Below are positions 22,767-31,117 of a DNA stretch of 33,175 nucleotides, in pieces; the first letter of the stretch is position 1, and every line of letters begins with the position of its first letter. The position numbers and the translations under genes were made by a program. The notes below the pieces were generated by a model. The model had not been told where the DNA came from, searched no databases, and saw nothing but the letters and a program-made list of their open reading frames with translations. The stretch covers positions 1 to 33,175 of the forward strand of contig PEAO01000030.1 of assembly GCA_002753615.1 (NCBI GenBank), given 5' to 3'. Source of the DNA: Magnetococcales bacterium DCbin2. GTDB taxonomy: Bacteria > Pseudomonadota > Magnetococcia > Magnetococcales > UBA8363.

Positions 22767-23518
22767 TTCGCATTGATTTTAGCCCATCTATTCTTCTTTG
22801 TATTTTGGGATGGCTGGGATCGGCCTCGGCTTGGGCGGAGGAGCCGATTCAGGCGCGGGTGCTGTTGGTGGCAAAACGCCATACGATCCTCTCCAGCCGC
22901 TTGGCCGGACCCATCGAACGGATGACGGTCAACGATGGTGATCGGTTTGATAAAGGGGGGGAACTGGTCACCATGAACTGTGTCATCCAACAGGCGGAGT
23001 TGGAAAAAGTGCAGGCGGAACACGATGCGGCCCGCCATACCCTGGAGGCGCGAAAAGGTTTGCAAAACCTAGCCTCCGGCAGTGCCTTGGAGACCCGCTT
23101 GGCCGCCGCTGAAGTGGCGCGTACCGGTGCAGAGGTGCGACGCAATCAGGCGACCGTCGGCATGTGTCGCCTGTCGGCCCCTTTTTCGGGTCGGGTGGTG
23201 CTGCGCCATGCCCAACCCTTCCAAAGTGTTACCCCAGGGCAGCCGTTGTTGGAAATCCTCGATGATTCTGATCTGTCCGCCACGCTGATCGTCCCTTCAC
23301 GCTGGTTGCGCTGGTTGCGGATGCAAACCCCATTTACCATGAACCTGGATGAAACCGGAAAAACCTACCAGGGGCATGTGGTCTCAATCGGTGCCCGGAT
23401 TGATCCAGCGAGCCAATCGGTTGCCGTTACGGGGGAAATCCATGGCGACCATCCCGAACTGTTGGCCGGGATGAGTGGTGCTGCCCGTTTTGATCCTCCT
23501 GCCGATTTAAAACCGTGA
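22763..23518 (+). CDS. HlyD-like periplasmic adaptor of the export cluster
   Basis: A 251-residue membrane-fusion-type protein. A signal segment (about residues 7-25, GSASAWA) is followed by the first lipoyl half (LSSRLAGPIERMTVNDGDRFDKGGELV), an alpha-hairpin of about 60 residues (QQAELEKVQAEHDAARHTLEAR...), the second half (LSAPFSGRVVLRHAQPFQSV) and a beta-barrel (SATLIVPSRWL...VVSIGARIDPASQSVAV). It ends at ARFDPP with no membrane-proximal extension, so it is short for the family. The start is TTG at 22763, overlapping the previous stop; no in-frame ATG exists before the signal. Its end overlaps the next gene by GTGA. No RND or ABC pump is adjacent. Confidence 0.78.
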   Translation: MIRIDFSPSILLCILGWLGSASAWAEEPIQARVLLVAKRHTILSSRLAGPIERMTVNDGDRFDKGGELVTMNCVIQQAELEKVQAEHDAARHTLEARKGLQNLASGSALETRLAAAEVARTGAEVRRNQATVGMCRLSAPFSGRVVLRHAQPFQSVTPGQPLLEILDDSDLSATLIVPSRWLRWLRMQTPFTMNLDETGKTYQGHVVSIGARIDPASQSVAVTGEIHGDHPELLAGMSGAARFDPPADLKP

Positions 23519-24879
23519 ACGAGACTGCTCACCAACGAATGTTGGCCGGCGCGGGGGCACTCCTCCTGTTGGAGGAGGAGACCCGTCGTTCCCAAACCCA
23601 TGAGGAACTGGTGTTTTTGATGACCAACCGCACCGCCTCAGCATTGGCGGCGGATACCCTCTTCTTCTTCCCCGTCGAACTGGAGAAATCGGGAAAACTG
23701 GGAAAATTACGTGCGGTTTCCGGCGTATCCGCACCCGAATCCCATGCCCCTATGGTGGTCTGGTTGAACGGTCTGATACACCGCCAGCCATTACCATCGC
23801 AACCGGAAATTGTGACCGGACGGTGGGTGGATGCGGATGGCGACTCGTGGCAACGGTGGATGCCACCGGAGGGGATGTTGTTGCCTTTGACGACCCCGTG
23901 TGGAGGCGTTGTGGGGGTGCTGCTCCTGGTGCGGCGTCATCCATGGCATCAGGAGGAGTTGGAATTGGCCCGGCGTTTGGGGTTGTGTTATGGCCATGCC
24001 TGGGAATACCTCCGACTGAAAACGACTCCGGGACGGGGAAGTGGTGGCAAATGGGGTATGATGGTATCGCCTCGGTCTCTTTTGTGGGTGGGTGGGGTCT
24101 TGGTGGTGCTGCTGTTGGCTTGGCCGGTACGCCAGTCGGTCATGGCACCCGCCAAGGTGATCGCCGAAAAACCACGTTTGGTCACGGCGACCATGGATGG
24201 GGTGGTGGCGCGTATTGCGGTGGAACCCAACAGCCTGGTCCATGCGGGGCAGATACTCTTGACCATGGAGGAGACCATGGTGGCCAATCGGCTGGCGGTG
24301 GCGGAGGATGCTTTGCGGGTGGCGGAGACGGAACTCCTCAGGGCGGAACAGTTGGCGTTTTCCCATGCCGATGTCAAAGCCAATCTGCCGATGTTGCGCA
24401 GTCGCATCCAGGAACGGACCGTGGAACGACACTATGCCCAGGAGATGTTGGAACGGAGTCGGGTGTTAGCACCGGGGGATGGGCTGGCATTGTTCGGTTC
24501 GGCGGAGGAATGGGTCGGGCAACCGGTCCGGGTGGGACAAAGAATCATGGTGGTCGCCGATCCCGACAAGGTGGCCATTGCCATGGATCTCTCCATCCAC
24601 GATGCGGTGACCATGAAAACGGGGGGGGCGTTTTTGTTGTTTTTGGATTCCGATCCGTTGCATCCGCGAGCGGGTCAGGTGGTCCATGCCAGTTATGAAG
24701 CCAATGTCACCCCGGAAGGGGTGGTGGCGTTTGCCGTGCGTGGACACTTGACCGATGGCAGGCCGCCACCTCGGATCGGGCTTCGGGGGAGGGTGCGCCT
24801 CTTTGGAGAGGATACTGCGTTGTTTTATCTCCTGTTCCGGCGTCCGCTCTCGGCGTTGCGGCAGTTTGTCGGGATGTAG
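23515..24879 (+). CDS. GAF-like domain fused to HlyD-like adaptor
   Basis: A 454-residue inner-membrane protein. Residues 1-170 look like a cytoplasmic GAF-type sensory domain (TRRSQTHEELVFLMTNRTA, then LLPLTTPCGGVVGVLLLVR and ARRLGLCYGHAWEYLRL). One membrane helix is near 180-202. The periplasmic adaptor part has lipoyl half VVARIAVEPNSLVHAGQILL, an alpha-hairpin (ANRLAVAEDALRVAETELLRAEQL...) and a barrel (RVLAPGDGLALFGSAEEWVGQPV..., VAIAMDLSIHDAV). The GTG start at 23515 overlaps the preceding stop. It is followed after five bases by the site-2-protease fusion. A cytoplasmic sensor joined to an adaptor suggests regulated assembly or activity of an export complex; that is inference. Confidence 0.75.
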   Translation: MNETAHQRMLAGAGALLLLEEETRRSQTHEELVFLMTNRTASALAADTLFFFPVELEKSGKLGKLRAVSGVSAPESHAPMVVWLNGLIHRQPLPSQPEIVTGRWVDADGDSWQRWMPPEGMLLPLTTPCGGVVGVLLLVRRHPWHQEELELARRLGLCYGHAWEYLRLKTTPGRGSGGKWGMMVSPRSLLWVGGVLVVLLLAWPVRQSVMAPAKVIAEKPRLVTATMDGVVARIAVEPNSLVHAGQILLTMEETMVANRLAVAEDALRVAETELLRAEQLAFSHADVKANLPMLRSRIQERTVERHYAQEMLERSRVLAPGDGLALFGSAEEWVGQPVRVGQRIMVVADPDKVAIAMDLSIHDAVTMKTGGAFLLFLDSDPLHPRAGQVVHASYEANVTPEGVVAFAVRGHLTDGRPPPRIGLRGRVRLFGEDTALFYLLFRRPLSALRQFVGM

Positions 24880-24884
24880 GCACT

Positions 24885-25811
24885 ATGGAGACGGCATCCG
24901 GGCGGGGGGGGAGAGATCACCCTGAATCGTCGCTCCCTGGGGGGCTGACTCCTGCTCTTCCGTATTTATTGCGCCGAGAATTGCGGTTTCACCCTGGCCC
25001 ACCCCATCCCGATGGTTCCCCCTCCTGGATGATTCATGATCCGGTTCGGCAACGATTTTTCCGCATGGGTTGGGTGGAACGGATCATCATGGAGCATCCC
25101 GGTCTGACACCGGAAACGCTGGGGATGCAGGTCAGGGCATTGGGCGGTCCCGCCATCTCACCGGAACAGGTGATCAGGGTCCGTGATTTCTTGGTGCAAA
25201 ATGAATTGGTTGTGGCAACCTCTCCGACGATGACGCAAACATTGTTGCAACAACGACAGCGGCAAACCCAGGGGTGGCTGCGGCGGTTGTGGCATGGATG
25301 GTTGTTTTTTCGCGTCCCTTTGGTCAATCCCGATCCTTTTCTCGTCCGATGGGGAGGGTTATGGCGTCTGTTAGGACACCCTATGGTTTGGGTGGCGGTG
25401 GTGGTGATGGGGTTGGTGGGGGCGACGAATACCGCACGGCACTGGGATATGTTTGTGGCCACCTTTCCCCATTTTTTTTCGTTCGCGGGGTGGATTTGGT
25501 ATGGGGGGGCCATTTTGGGGGCCAAACTGGTCCATGAGTTGGGACATGCTGCGACGGCGAGCCGTTACGGATGTCGGGTTCCCACCATGGGTGTGGCGTT
25601 CATGTTGTTTTGGCCGGTATTTTATACCGATGTCGGGGAAGCATGGTTGCTGCGCTCCAAAAAAGAGCGGTTTTTGATTGGTGCGGGGGGGGTGTTGGCC
25701 GAATTGGGGCTGGCGGCGGGGCATTGTTTTTGTGGCCATTTGTTTCCGAGGGGCCTGCCCGCAGTGCCCTGGTTCTCCTGGCGGGGGTGGTCTGGGTGGG
25801 GACGGTGGTGA
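24885..25811 (+). CDS. Site-2-protease/HlyD fusion, N-terminal protease part (frameshifted)
   Basis: First part of a gene that should run 24885-27055 (about 723 residues). Residues 30-115 resemble a PqqD-like winged-helix module (WMIHDPVRQRFFRMGWVERI). Membrane helices follow, then the M50 zinc motif HELGH (217-221, in KLVHELGHAATASRYGC) and VPTMGVAFMLFWPVFYTDVGEAW, a site-2-protease hallmark. Frame and family agree through GVLAELGLAAG. From 25722 this frame gives non-homologous HCFCGHLFPRG..., while the true continuation ALFLWPFV is in the -1 frame, so one base (a G in the run at 25718-25721) appears missing. ATG 24885 lies five bases after the previous stop. Confidence 0.8.
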   Translation: METASGRGGRDHPESSLPGGLTPALPYLLRRELRFHPGPPHPDGSPSWMIHDPVRQRFFRMGWVERIIMEHPGLTPETLGMQVRALGGPAISPEQVIRVRDFLVQNELVVATSPTMTQTLLQQRQRQTQGWLRRLWHGWLFFRVPLVNPDPFLVRWGGLWRLLGHPMVWVAVVVMGLVGATNTARHWDMFVATFPHFFSFAGWIWYGGAILGAKLVHELGHAATASRYGCRVPTMGVAFMLFWPVFYTDVGEAWLLRSKKERFLIGAGGVLAELGLAAGHCFCGHLFPRGLPAVPWFSWRGWSGWGRW

Positions 25812-27055
25812 TCAACTTGAACCCATTCATGCGATTTGATGGTTATTTTTTGCTCTCCGATGCCCTGGGGGTTCCCAATTTGCAACAGCAGGCTTTTGCC
25901 TTGGGACGGTGGCGGATGCGGGAGTGGTTATTTGGATGGGGTCTCCCGGAACCCCATGGGGGGCGGGATGGTTTGGGTCGGTTTTTGACATTCTTCGCCT
26001 ATGCCGTTTGGATTTATCGCGCCATCTTTTTTACCGGCTTTGCACTGGTGGTTTATTTTATGGTGTTCAAGGTGGCGGGGTTGGTGCTGTTGCTGGCGGA
26101 AGTGGGATGGTTTGTTGTCCGTCCGGTGGTTTTGGAAATGGGCGTTTGGTGGCAAAATCGGCATCGGTTTCACGGAAATGGGGCGGTGGTGCGGACGATT
26201 CTGCTGGTGGTGGGGGTGGTTTTGCTGGTGGCGGTGGTTCCGTGGGAAGGGGCGGTACGGGTACCGGCCATGGGAAAAGCGGGGTGGTATCAGGAGATGT
26301 TTTCTCCGGTGGGGGCGCGTGTGCGGCAGGTCTGGGTGACATGGGACCAGGCGGTGGAAAAAGATCAAGAACTCATGGTGCTGGATGCTCCCGATCTGGC
26401 GTTATCTTTGGAGCAAAATCGTTTAACAATAGAACGGTTGCAATGGGATATGGGGCATGGGGCCAGTGAGTTCACCGTGGGGGATAAACACCTGGTCGTT
26501 GCCCGCGAGTTGGCCTCTGCCTTGGGTGAACGGGATGGTTTGCTTAAGGAAGCGGCTTTATTACGGGTTCGCGCCCCGTTTGCGGGGGTGGTGAAATTCA
26601 TTGCCGAGGGGATGGAGCCGGGGGTTTGGGTGGATTCCAAACAACCGTTGGTGGCGATCATGCGCCTTCAGCCGGTACGGGTGGAGGCTTTTGTCACGGA
26701 AGAGGAGATTGACCGGGTGTTGGGAACCTCCCAAGCGACCTTCATTCCCGCTGAACTGGGACGTCCGTCGCGTGAACTGAAGGTGGACCGGATTGAGAAC
26801 CAAGCGGTTGAATTTATAAAAGATCCTGCTTTTGCTTCGACGTATGGCGGCCCTTTGGCGGTGCGGCAGGATCGGAATGGTCGGTTGGTCCCTGAAAAAG
26901 GGTGTTTTCGGGTATGGCTTTCTCCGGTGCTTGCCTGGTCTGACCTGGATCGGGTTTCACCGGGGACTGTCCGTTTTGCGGTCGCTCCACGGACTGTTTT
27001 GGAGCGGTTCTGGCACCCCATCTGGGCCGCATTGATCCGTCAAACCGATTTTTGA
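25712..27055 (+). CDS. Site-2-protease/HlyD fusion, C-terminal part (frameshifted)
   Basis: Continues the protease gene in the -1 frame; the open frame extends back to an ATG at 25571, but homologous sequence begins near ALFLWPFV. It holds the second M50 motif LNPFMRFDGYFLLSD, whose Asp is the third zinc ligand, and more helices (TFFAYAVWIYRAIFFTGFAL, GLVLLLAEVGWFVVRPVVL, TILLVVGVVLLVAVVPW). A periplasmic HlyD-like half follows: GARVRQVWVTWDQAVEKDQELMVL, a short hairpin, RVRAPFAGVVKFIAEGMEPG and a barrel domain. A protease joined to an adaptor suggests cleavage coupled to export. Its last 50 bases (27019-27068, running past the stop) are duplicated at 27780-27829. Confidence 0.78.
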   Translation, partial: GGGALFLWPFVSEGPARSALVLLAGVVWVGTVVINLNPFMRFDGYFLLSDALGVPNLQQQAFALGRWRMREWLFGWGLPEPHGGRDGLGRFLTFFAYAVWIYRAIFFTGFALVVYFMVFKVAGLVLLLAEVGWFVVRPVVLEMGVWWQNRHRFHGNGAVVRTILLVVGVVLLVAVVPWEGAVRVPAMGKAGWYQEMFSPVGARVRQVWVTWDQAVEKDQELMVLDAPDLALSLEQNRLTIERLQWDMGHGASEFTVGDKHLVVARELASALGERDGLLKEAALLRVRAPFAGVVKFIAEGMEPGVWVDSKQPLVAIMRLQPVRVEAFVTEEEIDRVLGTSQATFIPAELGRPSRELKVDRIENQAVEFIKDPAFASTYGGPLAVRQDRNGRLVPEKGCFRVWLSPVLAWSDLDRVSPGTVRFAVAPRTVLERFWHPIWAALIRQTDF

Positions 27056-27068
27056 GTGCAAACCGTCG
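27019..27068. repeat. 50-bp direct repeat, copy 1 (3' end of protease fusion)
   Basis: The end of the protease/HlyD gene including its stop (from CATCTGGGCCGC to GTGCAAACCGTCG) matches 27780-27829 at about 43 of 50 bases; all but one of the differences are transitions. The two copies bracket the DUF1640-like gene. Confidence 0.85.
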
Positions 27069-27071
27069 TCT

Positions 27072-27608
27072 TCAAAGCAGCTTTACCAGTGCGGCAACGG
27101 CACCGACCGCAACGAACATCAGGCTTCCGAGTTTGATCACCATGCGTTGCTCCAGTTCTTTGATATCCCGCTTCAACTCCGACCGGATCGACTCGATTTT
27201 GAAGTCGAGTTCCTTGAACCGGACTTCAACCTTGGTATCGAGTTCCTTGAACCGGACTTCAACCTTGGTGTCGAGTTCCTTGATGTCCCGTTTCAACTCC
27301 GCTCGGACCGACTCGATCCTGGCATCGAGTTCTGCCCGGATCGACTCGATCTTGACATCGAGTTCTGCCCGGACCGACTCGATCTTGACATCGAGTTCTG
27401 CTCGGACCGACTCGATCTTGACGTCGAGTTCCTTGATATCCCTCCGCAGAGTGGCTTCAACCTCGGCCAGATCCCTTTTGGTCGTCAACCGGTCTTCGAC
27501 CAAGTTGACCAACGCTTCGGCTTGGATGGCCGCCTGTCGTTCATCGACTCCGGCCTCTTTCAGTTTTTTGACGTAGGCGTAGGTGTCAAATGCAATCGCC
27601 TGACTCAT
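27072..27608 (-). CDS. DUF1640-like coiled-coil membrane protein
   Basis: A 178-residue protein. The N-terminus (MSQAIAFDTYAYVKKLKEAGVDERQAAIQAEALV) matches the DUF1640/CCDC90 family pattern, followed by TKRDLAEVEATLRRDIKELD. The centre is a long coiled coil built from 11-residue units (four consecutive units based on ELDVKIESVRA) and two FKELDTKVEVR units. One C-terminal membrane helix (about 158-176, LGSLMFVAVGAVAALVKLL) anchors it, with the coiled coil outside that helix. Bacterial members have no firmly established function and are often found in mobile or toxin-like contexts. The ATG at 27608 has GGGG seven bases upstream. The gene sits inside a duplicated 50-bp bracket. Confidence 0.8.
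   Translation of the reverse strand: MSQAIAFDTYAYVKKLKEAGVDERQAAIQAEALVNLVEDRLTTKRDLAEVEATLRRDIKELDVKIESVRAELDVKIESVRAELDVKIESIRAELDARIESVRAELKRDIKELDTKVEVRFKELDTKVEVRFKELDFKIESIRSELKRDIKELEQRMVIKLGSLMFVAVGAVAALVKLL
27211..27432. repeat. 33-bp tandem repeats encoding 11-residue coiled-coil units
   Basis: Two near-identical 33-bp units at 27211-27243 and 27244-27276, and four more of a second type at 27301-27333, 27334-27366, 27367-27399 and 27400-27432. All stay in frame in the DUF1640-like gene. Copies of the second type differ by a few bases, showing recent duplication of hendecad coiled-coil units. Confidence 0.9.
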
Positions 27609-27645
27609 CGGATTCCCCTTTCAAGAAATTTCCACTTTTATCCAT

Positions 27646-27673
27646 TCTATACTGCAAAGAAGAAGCTTGACAG
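27646..27673 (-). promoter_or_regulatory. Candidate promoter of the DUF1640-like gene
   Basis: On the minus strand CTGTCA (27673-27668), a 16-base spacer and TATAGA (27651-27646) each match the sigma-70 consensus at four of six positions. The start point would lie about 30 bases upstream of the ATG at 27608. Confidence 0.4.
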
Positions 27674-27779
27674 CCTGTCGTGCCAACCGACGTTGAATCT
27701 GTCCGGGGTGCGACAAATTTCCTATTGAATGTCAATACGGCCCGACGGATGCTTAGAAACAGCAATGAGAACGGGATAT

Positions 27780-27829
27780 CATGTGGACTGCATTGATTCG
27801 TTAAATCGGTTTTTGAGTGCAAACCGTCG
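27780..27829. repeat. 50-bp direct repeat, copy 2
   Basis: Second copy of the protease-fusion 3' end. In frame it still reads W-T-A-L-I-R and then TAA, compared with W-A-A-L-I-R-Q-T-D-F in copy 1. Seven bases further on (27836) comes a half copy of the terminator repeat seen at 53-166, so the segment looks like a junction of rearranged pieces. Confidence 0.85.
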
Positions 27830-27876
27830 CGGATGTCTGGGGGATTGCCTTTAGATTCTAGTTTAAGTGTTTGGAT

Positions 27877-28806
27877 TTAAATAATAATATCCCCATATTC
27901 CGACAAATTTTGAGATTTTATAATTGTTTTAGAACTTAAAATGATATCACGGAGTGTTTCATAGCCGAGATTTAATGGGAAATCATCTTTATCGAATACG
28001 TGTGTCGCCAGCAGAAGAAACATTTTTTGATATTTGGCAGGCCAACCTAGAAAGACACGGATTGGGTCTTTACTTGCTCCTTTTTTTCTATGCCGGTTGA
28101 CTTTTCCCTGGTGGAATACCTGATCCAGATATGCCTCCGTACAAGGCAGGCGGTCTTGAGTCAGGTAAAGGAAGAGGTCACGGAAGCGGTCCCGTTCCTG
28201 GGTGTAGTCGTCCATATGGAAAATTTGTCGATCATCCAGAATGGACAAGCTCTGGTCAGTTGATAAAGTTCCAAGAACGACCCAAAGAAAGCACAGTTCT
28301 TCCAGATGTCCCATCAATTGGTCGAGGGTTTCGTATTTTTCTATCAGATGGCAATCTTCAAAAGTGTAAACCAACCGTTCATGTAATTGTCTACATTGCA
28401 GATAGAAAGTGGCCAGATTCAGAAATTCTACGGCTCTGGCCGCCCGTAAAGCATCAATATGGTGGCGAAACAGAGAATCGATACGCAGTAAAGGATCTCT
28501 GGCCAAGGCGACAAAACGGCCACCCAAACATTGCGTGGGTTCCTGCATACAATGTTCGTGAAAACCATGAACTCCACCGAAAAAATGGTCTTCCCGACTC
28601 ATCTCGGCCATTTTATGGGCAAATTCTTTGGGTGATAACTCAACAGTTTTGTTCACTTCCTGGTCGGGGGGGTCTCCCAGGGCGGATACCGGGGGCCAGC
28701 GGCGGGAACCGTGAAAGCAGGTGACGTTTGGGTGTATATTCAAGGCATTGGCAAGCCAGTTGGTTGCCGAACCGCCCCAGGAGGAAGCGTAAAAGATATT
28801 TGCCAT
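27877..28806 (-). CDS. Sulfotransferase-like protein
   Basis: A 309-residue cytosolic protein. The opening IFYASSWGGSATNWLANALN followed by HPNVTCFHGSR resembles the 5'-phosphosulfate-binding loop of PAPS-dependent sulfotransferases (SxGGSGTxWL), and LARDPLLRIDSLFRHH resembles the 3'-phosphate-binding strand and helix (RDPxxRxxS). Such enzymes transfer sulfate to glycans or other acceptors; the acceptor here is unknown. The C-terminal half (DRFRDLFLYL..., PIRVFLGWPAKYQKMFLLLATHVF) is not distinctive. The ATG at 28806 has no good ribosome site, and the gene stands alone between the repeat junction and topB. It could modify surface polysaccharide, but nothing nearby proves it. Confidence 0.65.
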   Translation of the reverse strand: MANIFYASSWGGSATNWLANALNIHPNVTCFHGSRRWPPVSALGDPPDQEVNKTVELSPKEFAHKMAEMSREDHFFGGVHGFHEHCMQEPTQCLGGRFVALARDPLLRIDSLFRHHIDALRAARAVEFLNLATFYLQCRQLHERLVYTFEDCHLIEKYETLDQLMGHLEELCFLWVVLGTLSTDQSLSILDDRQIFHMDDYTQERDRFRDLFLYLTQDRLPCTEAYLDQVFHQGKVNRHRKKGASKDPIRVFLGWPAKYQKMFLLLATHVFDKDDFPLNLGYETLRDIILSSKTIIKSQNLSEYGDIII

Positions 28807-28960
28807 ATTTTTTATGTTATTTTATGTTGAAAAAGAACAGCCTCCGCAGTCCCGATAATAACCGAGAAAATTATAATGCCATTTGGGCAAGAAGTCAACG
28901 ATAAAGTCGAAGGCAGTCCCCCCTAATGGCTATGATGAATCATCGATGGGGAACAGGATA

Positions 28961-31006
28961 TCATGGGGTTGGTATGGGCTGGGTATGGGTACATCGCGGA
29001 TAGGCGTTACAGCCTAGAAAACGGTTGCCAGCGTTTTTCCCCTTTTTTGCGGTCCGCTCCACCAAAATGCCACGGTGACACCGGGGGCATGGCGGTGACG
29101 TTTCTCCCGTCGTTGCCGATTGTGGTCGGCTCGTTGTCGATATCGCACAGGATAACCCGGAAAAGTGGGAAGTACACAGACTTTGCCGCGCTTTGACGTT
29201 GGCGATGAGTTTATTGATCCAAATCTCCGATTTGCCAAGGAATGCCTCCAACGTCCCCCGCGCATGGGCGATGTCATCCAACGCCTGTTCCCATACGGCG
29301 GTGGTCGCCGGATCGGTGACACTGTGGGGGAGCATGTCCACAAGGAGACGCCCGGCAGGCATACTGATTAAATTCTTCTTGCCATCCTTGGATAACAGAT
29401 TGCGCTTGATCAAATTTTCAAGGATCGCTGCTCGGGTCGCCTCGGTGCCAATGCCGGAGGTCTCCCGCAAAATTTTGCGCAGACGGGGATCTTCCACCTG
29501 TTTGCCCACGTTTTTCATCGCCGCAATCAGAGTCCCTTCGGTATAACGCGAGGGCGGTTTGGTGTGTTTTTCTTCCAAATCTGCTTGGGTCGCAACCAGG
29601 GGTTCCCCATTTCTGACAGTGGGAAGTGGCTGATCTTCCTCGTGACCATCGTTTTTTTCCTTCCCCTTGTCACCCCCAAGAACCTGTTTGAACCCGATCA
29701 CCTGCTCCACGCGACCGGAGGCGCGGAATGTTTCCCCGTTCACCACCGCATCGATGACGGTGCGGTCATACTCAAAAGCGGGGAAAAATTGCGCCAGATA
29801 GTGGCTGCGGATCAGATCATAAAGACGGGATTCCTCACGGGACATGGCACCGATGGAAACCCGGGCAGTCGTGGGGATGATGGCATGGTGGGCGGTAATC
29901 TTGCGATCATCCCAGGCTCGGGAACGGATGGTGGGATCCGCTTGGGCCACCAACGCCGCAAAGGAACCATCCGCAGCGATCAATGCCTGAAAAATTTGGG
30001 GGACATCGCCCAACTGGCTGTTGGGAAGAAAGCGGCAATCGGTTCGGGGATAGGTGATCGCCTTGTGTTTTTCATAGAGGGCTTGCCCCCCCTCCAAGGT
30101 TTGTTTTGCACTCATCCCCCACCGTCGGGAGGCCTCCTGTTGCAGTGTCGAAAGCTCCAGGGGGAGGGGCGGTGGTTCTTTGATCCGTTTAGTTTCCTTG
30201 CGGGCGATGTTTCCCGGTTGTCCTGAAATTTTTTGGACAACGGCATTGGCGGTATCGCGGTCCAGACACCGCCCTTCTGGATCGGCCCATGGTTTGGGGA
30301 CCATCCACTTGGCTTTGAACGCCCCCTGTTCCACCTGGATATGGGCGATCACGTCATAATAGGTGATGGGATTGAACTGTTCGATCTGCCGATCCCGATC
30401 CACCACCAGTTTGAGTGTTGGGGTTTGGACGCGGCCCACCGTCAATACCCCATCGTAGCCCCCCTGACGCCCCAAAATGGTATAGGCGCGGGAAAGATTC
30501 ATCCCGACGATCCAATCGGCGCGGGATCGTCCCAGGCCGGCATGATAGAGTGGGGCGGTCTTGTCCCCAGGCAAAATCCCGTTCAAGGCTTTACGAATGC
30601 TGGCCTCATCCAGGGCGGTCAGCCAAAGGCGGGAAACAGGCCCCCGATAATGGCACCGTTCCAAAACCTCACGACCGATGGTCTCCCCCTCACGATCGGC
30701 GTCGGTGGCCAATACCACCTCGCGCACATCTTTCAGGAGACCTTTGATAACCTTGAATTGTTTTTTTCCCCGACTGGTGACTTCCAACTGCCACTGTTCG
30801 GGGATGATGGGCAACGTCTCCAGGGACCATCGTTTCCATTCCGGTTTGTAGCCGTCGGGTGTGATCATCTCCAGCAAGTGACCAATGCACCAAGTGACCC
30901 GGCGACCGTTCCCCTCCAGATAGCCGTCCCGTTTGGCGGTCGCCCCCAAAATCTGGCCGATATCGCGTCCCTGCGATGGTTTTTCGCATAGGTAGAGGAT
31001 GGTCAT
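28961..31006 (-). CDS. topB: DNA topoisomerase III
   Basis: A 681-residue type IA topoisomerase that cuts one DNA strand and passes another. The TOPRIM domain has CEKPSQGRD (the catalytic Glu) and ATDADREGETIG (metal-binding DxDxE). The nicking tyrosine is Y319 in AITYPRTDCRFLP, the family signature. GIGTEATRAAILENL is conserved in the gate domain. A single C4 zinc finger (CPRCHRGILVERTAKKG, then FLGCNAYPRC) closes the protein. ATG 31006 (MTILYLCEKPS) fits the family N-terminus; an in-frame ATG at 31072 would add 22 unrelated residues. No strong ribosome site precedes either. The length and single zinc finger fit chromosomal or island-borne TopB. Confidence 0.93.
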   Translation of the reverse strand: MTILYLCEKPSQGRDIGQILGATAKRDGYLEGNGRRVTWCIGHLLEMITPDGYKPEWKRWSLETLPIIPEQWQLEVTSRGKKQFKVIKGLLKDVREVVLATDADREGETIGREVLERCHYRGPVSRLWLTALDEASIRKALNGILPGDKTAPLYHAGLGRSRADWIVGMNLSRAYTILGRQGGYDGVLTVGRVQTPTLKLVVDRDRQIEQFNPITYYDVIAHIQVEQGAFKAKWMVPKPWADPEGRCLDRDTANAVVQKISGQPGNIARKETKRIKEPPPLPLELSTLQQEASRRWGMSAKQTLEGGQALYEKHKAITYPRTDCRFLPNSQLGDVPQIFQALIAADGSFAALVAQADPTIRSRAWDDRKITAHHAIIPTTARVSIGAMSREESRLYDLIRSHYLAQFFPAFEYDRTVIDAVVNGETFRASGRVEQVIGFKQVLGGDKGKEKNDGHEEDQPLPTVRNGEPLVATQADLEEKHTKPPSRYTEGTLIAAMKNVGKQVEDPRLRKILRETSGIGTEATRAAILENLIKRNLLSKDGKKNLISMPAGRLLVDMLPHSVTDPATTAVWEQALDDIAHARGTLEAFLGKSEIWINKLIANVKARQSLCTSHFSGLSCAISTTSRPQSATTGETSPPCPRCHRGILVERTAKKGKNAGNRFLGCNAYPRCTHTQPIPTP

Positions 31007-31117
31007 GATGGCATGTTCATAAAAGGTGGCACGGGGGTTAATAGGGTATCCAGGATACTGGACGGTGCGCATGTGCTTACAACTAGGCGTTGCAGGTTTC
31101 TATTTTCTCCCGCGATT

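Noticed and set aside
27211-27432. CRISPR-like array
   Set aside because: The 33-bp units are contiguous without spacers, in frame, and encode coiled-coil repeats.
27586-27822. 78-codon frame between the DUF1640-like gene and the second 50-bp repeat
   Set aside because: It overlaps the DUF1640-like start and promoter and runs through the repeat; no homology or ribosome site.
31007-31072. N-terminal extension of topB from the ATG at 31072
   Set aside because: The extra 22 residues do not fit the family, whose proteins begin at the MTILYLCEKPS position.
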